Shown piece by piece: positions 25,249-32,785 of a DNA stretch of 64,000 nt. The DNA comes from Selenomonas sp. TAMA-11512 (GTDB lineage Bacteria; Bacillota; Negativicutes; Selenomonadales; Selenomonadaceae): the NCBI RefSeq assembly GCF_037076525.1, contig NZ_AP029018.1, forward strand, positions 1,761,001 to 1,825,000, in the 5' to 3' direction. Below the pieces are notes generated by a model, which saw only the letters and a list, made by a program, of their open reading frames with translations, ran no database searches and was not told the origin of the DNA. Position 1 is the stretch's first letter. Each line of letters begins with the position of its first letter. The translations under genes and the position numbers were made by a program.

Positions 25249-28200
25249 TCACTCCCCCACTATTCCCATGAACTTCTCAAAAAAGCCCTTGAGCTTTTCG
25301 ATTACGGAGCGTTTCTTTTCTGCGCGACCGCCGCCGAAACGGCGAACGGGCGGGAGGATGGCATCGATGGCAGTGCCGGTGATCTTGAACCGCCCGTCGC
25401 GGAAGGTGCTCGCAACGAACTTCTCGGTCTCGTCGGGTTTCAGGTTCTCTTCCACGACGATGGAGGCAAGCGCCTTTTCCTTTTCCTCGGTGACGTAGGC
25501 GCGCCAGTCCTCCATGACGCGCGTATCCGTGTTGACGGTCGCGATGAAGCCGTCGATCAGCTCCTTCTTACTGCGGAGCTCGGGGCTTGCGCCGATCGCG
25601 CGGTCAATCGCGCCGATAATGCTCTTGTCCGCGCCGTTCGAGGCGTGGTACTTCTCCACAAGCATCAATATATAGTCGATGTTGATGTCCACCTGCCGAA
25701 TGAGTTCGAGTTCAAAGACGACATCGTCGTTGATGTTCTCCTTCTCCGCTTTTCCCTTCCTCGTCAGCTCATTGTATATATCCAGGTAGGCGCTCTGGTA
25801 GTCCTGCAGGTCGCGCGGCGGCAGCAGAGGATCGTCCTCCGCGAAGTCGTCAAACGCCGTGAGGATGTTGCGGAGGCGCAGGATGCTGCCGAAGATCCGC
25901 ACGAAATCCTTCTGCGCCGTCTCTCCCATGATAGGCTCGCCCACAGCGAATCGCGCGCGCAGCTCCGCGATCAGCTCCGCGTAGCCCTTGTGGTGCTGCC
26001 CCTTCTCATCGTCGTACCCGTCGTAGTAGTCACGGAATCCGCGCAGCAGCACGACGCTCTCGGCGTTTTCGTCGCCAAAGAGCGAGATCGCGTCGTCCGT
26101 CGCCTTCGCGAGGTTGCGGAACGCGACGATGTTGCCGAACGTCTTGACCGAGTTCAGAATGCGGTTCGTGCGCGAGAACGCCTGAATCAGTCCATGATAT
26201 TTCAAATTTTTGTCCACCCAGAGCGTATTGAGCGTCGTCGCGTCAAAGCCCGTGAGAAACATATTCACCACGATGAGGAGGTCGATCTCGCGCTTCTTCA
26301 TGCGCTGTGAGAGATCTTTGTAGTAGTTCTGGAACGAATCGCCGTCCGTACTGAAATTCGTGTGAAACTGCGCGTTGTAGTCCGCAATCGCATCCGCGAG
26401 GAAATCGCGGCTCGTACGGTCAAGGCTCGCCGTACCAAAATCCTCATCGGGCAGAGCTTCCTCGGGATCATCCTCGTTCGCCGCATAGCTGAAAATCGTC
26501 GCAACCGTGAGACTCCGTCCCGCCTCCTCCAGTTGTCTGCGAAATTCCTCATAGTACGCCATGCACACGGGAATCGACGCGACGGCAAACATGGAGTTAA
26601 AGCCGAGCACGCGCTGTCCCTTGAGCGAATACGCCTTGCTCCGCATCGTCTTCTGGTCGAAATGCGCGAGGATGTACTCCGTCACGGCACGGATGCGCTC
26701 GGGCGCGGCGAGCGCTTTTTCGCGGTCGATAGCGCGCACCTCCTTGTCCTCGATCTCCGCCTTGCTCTTCATCGTATTGATGTAGTCGATGCGGAATGGC
26801 AGAACATTGCCGTCATTGATCGCGTTCACAATCGTATAGGTGTGCAGCTTGTCCCCGAAGAGCTGCGGCGTCGTGCGCGCCGACGGCTTTCCCGCGCCCG
26901 CCGCGTTCGGCGCGAAGATCGGCGTCCCCGTGAAACCGAAGAGATGATATTTCTTAAATACCTTCGTGATCGCCGTGTGCATGTCGCCGAACTGCGAGCG
27001 GTGGCACTCGTCAAAAATGAAAACAATGTGCTTTTCATAGATGGTGTGCGTTCGATTCTGTCGGATGAAGTTCGCAAGTTTCTGGATCGTCGTCACCACG
27101 ATGCGCGCCGTATCATCCTTGAGCTGTCCCGCGAGCACGCGCGTCGATGTGTTGCCGTTTGCCGCACCCTTCTCGAAGCGGTCGTACTCCCTCATTGTCT
27201 GATAGTCTAGATCTTTGCGGTCGACCACGAACAGCACCTTGTCGATCTCCGGCATCGCGGAGGCGAGCTGCGCCGTCTTGAACGAGGTCAGCGTCTTGCC
27301 CGAGCCCGTCGTGTGCCAAATGTAGCCGCCGCCCTCGATGCGCCCCCACGTCTTGTAATTGGACGAAATCCTGATACGGTTGAGAATGCGCTCCGTCGCC
27401 GCGATCTGATACGGACGCATGAGCATCAGCATCTCTTCCGTGGTAAAAATAGAGTAGCGCGTAAGGATAGAGAGCAGCGTATGCCGCGCGAGGAACGTCC
27501 GCCCGAAATCCATGAGGTCGGTGATGAGACGGTTACCCGCGTCTGCCCAGTAGGACGTGAACTCGAAACTGTTGCTCGTCTTCCTGCTCGCCTTGCGTCC
27601 CGCCGCGTCCATCTCGCGGATGTGGCTCGCGCGCGTCGTGTTGGAATAGTATTTCGTATTCGTCCCGTTCGAGATCACAAAAATTTGGACATACTCATAC
27701 AGCCCCACACCCGCCCAAAAGCTGTCACGCTGATACCGCTTGATCTGGTTGAACGCCTGCCGTATCTCCACACCGCGCCGTTTCAGCTCAATATGCACGA
27801 GCGGCAGACCGTTTACGAGGATCGTCACATCATAGCGGTTCGTGTGCGCCGCCGCATTCTCGGCGAAAGCATCCGCGCCGCCCTCCATCGCATATTGATT
27901 GATGACCTGCAGGCGATTGTTGTGGATATGCTCCTTATCGATCAGTCGGATATTCTTCGTCGTACCGTCATCACGCTTGAGATTCTGAATATAGTCCGTC
28001 TGGATGCGTCGTGTCTTCTCGACGATACCATCGCTCGCGGGTGCAATCGATGTTTTGAAGAACCGCTCCCACTCCGCATCCGTGAAATCATAGTCATTCA
28101 ACGCCGAAAGCTGCGTGCGGAGATTCGCCACAAGCTCCGCCTCATCGTGAATGGGGAGATGCGCATAGCCCTCCTCTTCCAGGAGACGGATGAGCGCCCC

Positions 28201-28308
28201 CTCGAGCGCCGCCTCCGACTGATAAGCCCCATAAGGCGCCCGCTCCTCGCGAACATACTGCGCAAGCACCGTACTCTCCTCTGCGCTCGCGATGAGATTG
28301 TAGTACAT
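25249..28308 (-). CDS. hsdR: Type I restriction enzyme R subunit (HsdR)
   Basis: 1019-aa motor and nuclease subunit. The N-terminal PD-(D/E)xK nuclease shows YDVTILVNGLPLVHIELKRRG (about 155-175). The helicase follows with Walker A HTTGSGKT (about 322-329), DECH in FIFDECHRSQFGD (about 430), FGFTGTP motif III, and the motif V-VI region FLTGFDATTLNTLWVDK and AFSRTNR. The frame begins at TTG 28329, but ACGAGGG precedes ATG 28308, which I choose. The subunit looks intact. Its partner hsdM is interrupted and hsdS is split, so the enzyme probably cannot assemble as a working type I complex. Confidence 0.92.
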   Translation of the reverse strand: MYYNLIASAEESTVLAQYVREERAPYGAYQSEAALEGALIRLLEEEGYAHLPIHDEAELVANLRTQLSALNDYDFTDAEWERFFKTSIAPASDGIVEKTRRIQTDYIQNLKRDDGTTKNIRLIDKEHIHNNRLQVINQYAMEGGADAFAENAAAHTNRYDVTILVNGLPLVHIELKRRGVEIRQAFNQIKRYQRDSFWAGVGLYEYVQIFVISNGTNTKYYSNTTRASHIREMDAAGRKASRKTSNSFEFTSYWADAGNRLITDLMDFGRTFLARHTLLSILTRYSIFTTEEMLMLMRPYQIAATERILNRIRISSNYKTWGRIEGGGYIWHTTGSGKTLTSFKTAQLASAMPEIDKVLFVVDRKDLDYQTMREYDRFEKGAANGNTSTRVLAGQLKDDTARIVVTTIQKLANFIRQNRTHTIYEKHIVFIFDECHRSQFGDMHTAITKVFKKYHLFGFTGTPIFAPNAAGAGKPSARTTPQLFGDKLHTYTIVNAINDGNVLPFRIDYINTMKSKAEIEDKEVRAIDREKALAAPERIRAVTEYILAHFDQKTMRSKAYSLKGQRVLGFNSMFAVASIPVCMAYYEEFRRQLEEAGRSLTVATIFSYAANEDDPEEALPDEDFGTASLDRTSRDFLADAIADYNAQFHTNFSTDGDSFQNYYKDLSQRMKKREIDLLIVVNMFLTGFDATTLNTLWVDKNLKYHGLIQAFSRTNRILNSVKTFGNIVAFRNLAKATDDAISLFGDENAESVVLLRGFRDYYDGYDDEKGQHHKGYAELIAELRARFAVGEPIMGETAQKDFVRIFGSILRLRNILTAFDDFAEDDPLLPPRDLQDYQSAYLDIYNELTRKGKAEKENINDDVVFELELIRQVDINIDYILMLVEKYHASNGADKSIIGAIDRAIGASPELRSKKELIDGFIATVNTDTRVMEDWRAYVTEEKEKALASIVVEENLKPDETEKFVASTFRDGRFKITGTAIDAILPPVRRFGGGRAEKKRSVIEKLKGFFEKFMGIVGE

Positions 28309-28344
28309 GATGTCCCTCGTTTCTTTCAAAAATACATCTCCATC

Positions 28345-28373
28345 TTTACAAGTCAGAAAATATAAGCTAGACT
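28345..28373 (+). promoter_or_regulatory. Promoter of the candidate small RNA
   Basis: TTTACA (28345-28350), a 17-base spacer and TAGACT (28368-28373) on the plus strand, antisense to the hsd operon. The predicted start near 28380 coincides with the start of the fold described in the next entry. Confidence 0.5.
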
Positions 28374-28379
28374 AAAAGC

Positions 28380-28536
28380 AAGAAGCAGACGATTATTTGA
28401 GGTGGTAAATTTCGTCCGAACCACACGCCGACGGTATGACAGGGGCAACCCGAGAGATGCAGGAGAAGCGGACGCCTGCCAAATAATTGTCTGTCAACGA
28501 GGGAAGTGCGCGCAGAGATGTGGGCGCTTCTTTTTT
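28380..28536 (+). ncRNA. Candidate structured small RNA between hsdS and hsdR
   Basis: About 157 nt. A 13-bp closing helix (28386-28398 with 28481-28493, one G-U pair) encloses three small hairpins: GTGGT/ACCAC, GGG/CCC around CAA, and GCAGG/CCTGC. This gives a four-way junction. A GAAGTGC/GCGCTTC hairpin with a T8 tract ends it at 28536, and a plausible promoter precedes it. No open frame explains the segment, no plus-strand gene follows, and I could not match it to a riboswitch, SRP, 6S or tmRNA consensus. It lies in an unusually long (400-base) gap inside a restriction operon. Confidence 0.45.
28503..28536 (+). terminator. Rho-independent terminator of the candidate RNA
   Basis: A 7-bp stem (GAAGTGC with GCGCTTC, one wobble pair) with a loop of about 14 bases, followed by eight T residues. 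It works only for plus-strand transcripts. Confidence 0.65.
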
Positions 28537-28553
28537 CATGCCTCAGACGTTCA

Positions 28554-28702
28554 AGGCGCCCCTTCCACCGCTTCGCGGTCTACACGTTCCGCGCACAGGC
28601 CCCTCCACCGCTGTGGCAGGGGAGACTTAGGATAAGGGCAGATCCACCTCTCCCGTCGCGGACGGGGGAGGTGGCGAACGCAGTGAGTCGGTAGGGGCGC
28701 CC
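28554..28702. repeat. Palindromic intergenic repeat between hsdS and the small RNA
   Basis: About 150 bp whose ends GGCGCCCCTTCCACCG and CGGTAGGGGCGCC are imperfect inverted repeats. Internal hairpins include CCCCTCCACCGCTGTGGCAGGGG and CCACCTCTCCC with GGGGGAGGTGG. GC-rich repeats of this kind are non-coding and dispersed in many Firmicutes genomes. The copy ends six bases before the hsdS stop codon. Confidence 0.6.
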
Positions 28703-28707
28703 GTATC

Positions 28708-29391
28708 TCATGCGCCCTTCCGCGGAAAGGTGAGAAGTTTGTCGCGGTAGTATTCGTACTGTTTTTTGCGTGCGGCGATCTCGGCGGGGAGTCCCTGTGT
28801 GAGGTCATTGCAGAGGGCGTCGAAGCGGTCGAGAATGGAGACGATTTTTTGCTGAACGGCGAGCGGCGGGATGGGAATCTTTATATTTTTAATAGCCGGA
28901 ACACTGGAATGAACAACCTTGCTCTTTACTTTCCCTTTGCTTTTCTGTTTCTGTGCCATTTCAGTAGATAAAACATACGAAATATATTTCGGGTTTTGTT
29001 CATGTTTTAGAACAACAATATCTCCTCCTGCCAAACACCTTTCATTTCCAATATATGCTGTTGATTTTGCAATCTCATCAACATTCTCGCCCGTAATTGC
29101 AAACAAAATATCACCATACTCAAAGTATTTCGGTGTTGAGGTGGGCGGCTTTTCTGTATGGAAAAAGCATGAATCAAACCAAATTCCATATTTTGTATAG
29201 ATTTCACCATAGCGAACACAAGGAATTCCTTTCTTCGTCACTTCATCTCGACGAATCCCTGTCCCACGAAAAATATCCGTTGCAATTTCCCCTAATGTTT
29301 TCCACTCAACTTCGACCGCTTTTTTCAGTAGGCCAATTTTACCGCTTCTTAGAGCTGTCTGTCTGAACGATTGTATCATCCACATGGACAA
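28708..29391 (-). CDS. hsdS: Type I specificity subunit, second half (HsdS fragment)
   Basis: 227 aa in a frame different from the first half, overlapping it by 53 bases. It holds one target recognition domain (WKTLGEIATDIFRGTGI to YISYVLSTEMA) and the closing conserved helix IPPLAVQQKIVSILDRFDALC, ending in KKQYEYYRDKLLTF. A normal HsdS has two such halves in one chain of about 400-450 aa. Real homology starts near GLLKKAVEVEWKTLGEI; the first 20 residues are probably not natural. So either the gene is frameshifted near 29345, or two half-subunits are made separately. I favour a frameshift. Confidence 0.75.
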   Translation of the reverse strand: MSMWMIQSFRQTALRSGKIGLLKKAVEVEWKTLGEIATDIFRGTGIRRDEVTKKGIPCVRYGEIYTKYGIWFDSCFFHTEKPPTSTPKYFEYGDILFAITGENVDEIAKSTAYIGNERCLAGGDIVVLKHEQNPKYISYVLSTEMAQKQKSKGKVKSKVVHSSVPAIKNIKIPIPPLAVQQKIVSILDRFDALCNDLTQGLPAEIAARKKQYEYYRDKLLTFPRKGA

Positions 29392-30016
29392 AGTTCAAAA
29401 GACTGTCACGATAAAAATTATACTGCTTTTTTCGTAACAAGTGTTCCGCTGTTAGCTCCGTTGTCAGCTTCGCTGTTAGCTCCGTAAAATTGTCTAGCAA
29501 TTTTACGATTTCATCTTGGATGGATCGCGGCGGGACGGGAATGAGCGCTTGCCCCACTCCATTCGCTGAAATTGATGATATTTTTCCTGTCGTAATATAT
29601 TTCTTCAACTGTCGATGATAGTCTTCTGTTCGTAAAATATACGAAATAAACACAGGGTTTAATTCATGATGTAAAATATAACAAGCATCATGAACTGCTA
29701 CCTCTGCTGTTCCCAGCCAAGCTACACCAATACCTATATCTTCGATTGTTTCACCCGCCCCAACAATGACAATATCATTCGGCTGCGCGTATCTCATTTT
29801 GGAAGCAATTTCTGACCGTATGTGTGTTTTCGTTGTATTGGCAGTAATGCCATAATATGTATAAAGTTCTCCATAATGGATTGCAGGTACACCATCGTCT
29901 GTAAAATCATTTTTTACGAAGCGTTTCCCTCGGGTAAGTGTTCCAATCTCCCCCAACTTCTTATACTCCACGCCCTCAGGACACATTTCTTTTATCATCT
30001 CACTCAACTTACTCAC
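29339..30016 (-). CDS. hsdS: Type I specificity subunit, first half (HsdS fragment)
   Basis: 225 aa with the N-terminal target recognition domain. It begins MCPEGVEYKKLGEIGTLTRG, runs through IHYGELYTYYGI and ISYILRTEDY, and reaches the central conserved helix IPVPPRSIQDEIVKLLDNF and KKQYNFYRDSLLNF. The frame ends at QTDSSKKR where a complete HsdS would continue into the second recognition domain. The start overlaps the end of the hsdM C-terminal fragment by 4 bases, the normal hsdM-hsdS coupling. Confidence 0.75.
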   Translation of the reverse strand: MSKLSEMIKEMCPEGVEYKKLGEIGTLTRGKRFVKNDFTDDGVPAIHYGELYTYYGITANTTKTHIRSEIASKMRYAQPNDIVIVGAGETIEDIGIGVAWLGTAEVAVHDACYILHHELNPVFISYILRTEDYHRQLKKYITTGKISSISANGVGQALIPVPPRSIQDEIVKLLDNFTELTAKLTTELTAEHLLRKKQYNFYRDSLLNFVHVDDTIVQTDSSKKR

Positions 30017-30921
30017 AGCTCCATTCCCTCCTCTCCCTCGATCTCAGCGATGATGCGCTCGATCTCGTCACGCAGGACAGCCTCGCGTGCGACGATTTCC
30101 CGTATCTCCTCGTTGAGCTTCACGATGTCGATGACTTCGCGGGTATCCTCGGGCTCGACGTAGGTACTGACGGAGAGGTTGTAGTCCTCGGCGGCGATTT
30201 CCGCGCCCTTCACCGTGCGCACGATATGTGCGACATCCGCGCGATCCGTATAGAATTTCAGAATATGCTCAATATTTTCCTGCGTGAGCTTGTTGTTGTT
30301 TATGATCTTGACGAATTCCTTCGACGCGTCAATGAAGAGGGTTTTCGTGTCCGGCTTCGACTTCTTGAGCACCATGATGCAGGTCGCGATGCTCGTGCCG
30401 AAGAAGAGGTTCGCGGGGAGCTGGATGACGGCATCGACATAGTTGCTGTCAATAAGATACTGTCGGATTTTCTTCTCCGCGCCGCCGCGATACATGATGC
30501 CGGGGAAGCAGACGATCGCTGCCGTACCGTTACTCGCAAGCCACGCGAGCGCGTGCATGATAAAGGCAAGGTCTGCCTTCGATGGTGGAGCAAGGATACC
30601 TGCCGGAGCAAAGCGAGGGTCGTTGATAAGCGTTGGATTATTCTTTCCCTCCCAGCGAATCGCATATGGCGGATTCGACACAATCGCCTCAAACGGCTCA
30701 TCGTCCCAGTGCTGCGGAGCGGTCAACGTGTCCCCGCGCGCGATGTCAAAGTCATCGAAGTTGATGTCGTGCAGGAACATATTGATGCGGCAGAGGTTGT
30801 AGGTGGTGATGTTGATCTCCTGCCCATAGAAGGCGTTCCGCACATTATCCTTGCCGAGCACCTTCGCGAACTTGAGTAAGAGGGAGCCACTTCCACTTGT
30901 GAAATCATATAGTAATTTCAA
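30013..30921 (-). pseudogene. hsdM: Type I methyltransferase HsdM, C-terminal fragment
   Basis: The frame from 30921 begins in an AT-rich stretch reading LLYDFTSGSGSLLL. From GSGSLLLKFAKVLGKDN onward it is normal HsdM: FYGQEINITTYNLCRINMF, the catalytic NPPY in AIVSNPPYAIRW, and the helical C-terminus. The missing N-terminal 230 or so residues lie 4.7 kb away at 35575-36426. The first base given is only where the frame opens; a TTG there has no convincing ribosome site. The gene is split by an AT-rich insert exactly inside SAM motif I. Confidence 0.85.
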
Positions 30922-31045
30922 CGCTTGTAGATGTAAATAATCTATCTATTCAGGTGGATTACTAATACAACAATATGAGAGTTACAATAATTTATTATAT
31001 CAAATATTAATTTAAATAAATCGTTTACACATTTTTTAAGTATAC

Positions 31046-32785
31046 TTATTGGAACTCATCAAATTCAAATTCTATCGCAATCATCTCATCAGTTGATGTA
31101 AGTGGTTTTCCCTTCGCTGTAGTCCTACCTTGTTCCGAAAATAAATATAAATTTTTCTTTGCTCGTGAGCAAACCACGTATAGCAATTTTTTAGTTTCAT
31201 CTTCTCGATATTGTTTTGATTGCCGAATTATCGTATCCCAGTGTGGAATATATCCATTTAGAATACCAAATGCTATAACTGTATCATATTCTTCTCCTTT
31301 CACACCATGAAATGTATTTATTACCACACCTTCTTTTTCTTTGAAGCATTGTTTAAAAGTATCAATACTTGTAGATAAATCATAGCGCTGTACTCTATCA
31401 TTAATTTTTGCAATAAAACTTTCATAGGATCTTTGTAGAAATTGCTCCTGACTCAAATTAACTCCAAAAATATGAAAGAACTTAATAATCGACCTTTGAA
31501 GATAATCCAAGCCATTCTCTTCTTCACATAATAAAGAATTAACTACCTTTAAAATCATATATGTATCTACTTTTTCGTGTAGTTCTATTTTGTACTCTTC
31601 CGATAAAATCTTAACTATTTCATTTGCAATTTTTTTTCTAATCCATGTCTTTTTTCCAGGTTCAGTAAATAATAGCCTTGCAAACAGAAAAAATACATTC
31701 ATAGGATCATACTTTATTGGAGTAATATCCGGTGCATCAAATTTTACATCAGGTAAAAGTGTCTTCATTTGTTTTGATAATGGAAATAATAACCACCATT
31801 GTGGGGCAATAATACATATTTCGTTCTCTGGAATCCCCTCAGATATCTGCCTTTTTACAATTTGAGCTATTCCTTCAAACAAATCTGTTTTATTAATTGT
31901 ATTATTATAAACTAAGCAACCCATTTCATCTTTAATTTCAGAAACTGCATATATTGGAACATACTTCAGCTGAAAATTAGAATAATAATTAATTATGCGC
32001 TGAGTTGTGCGATAACAACCATCTAATTTTTCTTCTTTAAAAGCAACCCCAAACTCTAATTCTAATTCTTCAGATGTTTTTGCAATACCACCAAGTGCAC
32101 CATAAATAGCTTGATCTGTGTCTCCTACAAAAGTTAATAATATTTTTTTATTAGCCGATACTATACAGCCCAATATACCATACTGCAATTCATTCGTATC
32201 TTGATACTCGTCAACTAAGATTGATCTTGTAACTCCACCAATATTCTCTGCAATAAATGGACAGGTCTTAACTAACTCAAAGGATATTTTTAATATATCA
32301 TTAAAGTCAATCTCTTTCTCAGCTAATAACTTTTCTTCATACTTGTTCACAATTTCCGGAAAATCAAATGGTTTATTATAACCAATGTCTATACCAAGAT
32401 TCTTAACAATTTCATCTACATATTGACTTTGTACATACTCATCAATAATATGATATCCTTTTTTTAATCGGTTATGGTACATTGTATACGGTCTGATAAT
32501 AAATTCAAGGCAAAACTGATGTATTGTCCCTACCCACACTTTATCTTCCGGAATATCCATTTTCTCCAACCGCTCTCTGATTTCATCAGCAGCTCTATTT
32601 GTGTATGTAATTGCAATATTTATTTTTTTTGAAAGCTCATATTTTCTTATTATATATGCTAGCTTATAAGCTAATGTTCTTGTTTTACCACTTCCTGGAC
32701 AAGCCTTAAGCAAAATGTTACTACCTTCAATACATACCTTTTTCTGTTGTGGATTCAATTGCTCTAAAAAAGGCATATCTTCCAT
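31046..32785 (-). CDS. gajB: UvrD/Rep-like helicase, Gabija GajB-like
   Basis: 579 aa superfamily 1A helicase. Q-motif LNPQQKKVC (about 10-18), Walker A ACPGSGKTRT (about 28-37), motif Ia ITYTNRAADEI, Walker B ILVDEYQDTN (about 189-198), motif III FVGDTDQAIYG, motif IV GCYRTTQRI, motif V INTFHGVKGEEYDTVI and motif VI YVVCSRAKKNLYLF are all present. The start codon overlaps the stop of the OLD-type gene by one base (TAATG), so they are made together. A class 2 OLD nuclease followed by such a helicase is the Gabija anti-phage arrangement. Low GC marks it as acquired. The 124 bases after it hold nothing recognisable. Confidence 0.82.
   Translation of the reverse strand: MEDMPFLEQLNPQQKKVCIEGSNILLKACPGSGKTRTLAYKLAYIIRKYELSKKINIAITYTNRAADEIRERLEKMDIPEDKVWVGTIHQFCLEFIIRPYTMYHNRLKKGYHIIDEYVQSQYVDEIVKNLGIDIGYNKPFDFPEIVNKYEEKLLAEKEIDFNDILKISFELVKTCPFIAENIGGVTRSILVDEYQDTNELQYGILGCIVSANKKILLTFVGDTDQAIYGALGGIAKTSEELELEFGVAFKEEKLDGCYRTTQRIINYYSNFQLKYVPIYAVSEIKDEMGCLVYNNTINKTDLFEGIAQIVKRQISEGIPENEICIIAPQWWLLFPLSKQMKTLLPDVKFDAPDITPIKYDPMNVFFLFARLLFTEPGKKTWIRKKIANEIVKILSEEYKIELHEKVDTYMILKVVNSLLCEEENGLDYLQRSIIKFFHIFGVNLSQEQFLQRSYESFIAKINDRVQRYDLSTSIDTFKQCFKEKEGVVINTFHGVKGEEYDTVIAFGILNGYIPHWDTIIRQSKQYREDETKKLLYVVCSRAKKNLYLFSEQGRTTAKGKPLTSTDEMIAIEFEFDEFQ

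Noticed and set aside
25237-26310. Long plus-strand frame opposite hsdR
   Set aside because: It is the complement of a well-supported hsdR with clear motifs; composition is that of a shadow frame in GC-rich DNA.
29339-29391. Programmed frameshift in hsdS
   Set aside because: No slippery heptamer with a following hairpin stands out at the switch point; an ordinary mutation or natural split is simpler.
30921-30921. TTG at 30921 as a genuine start for a short HsdM
   Set aside because: No ribosome site, and the frame lacks SAM motif I and the N-terminal bundle; it is a severed gene.
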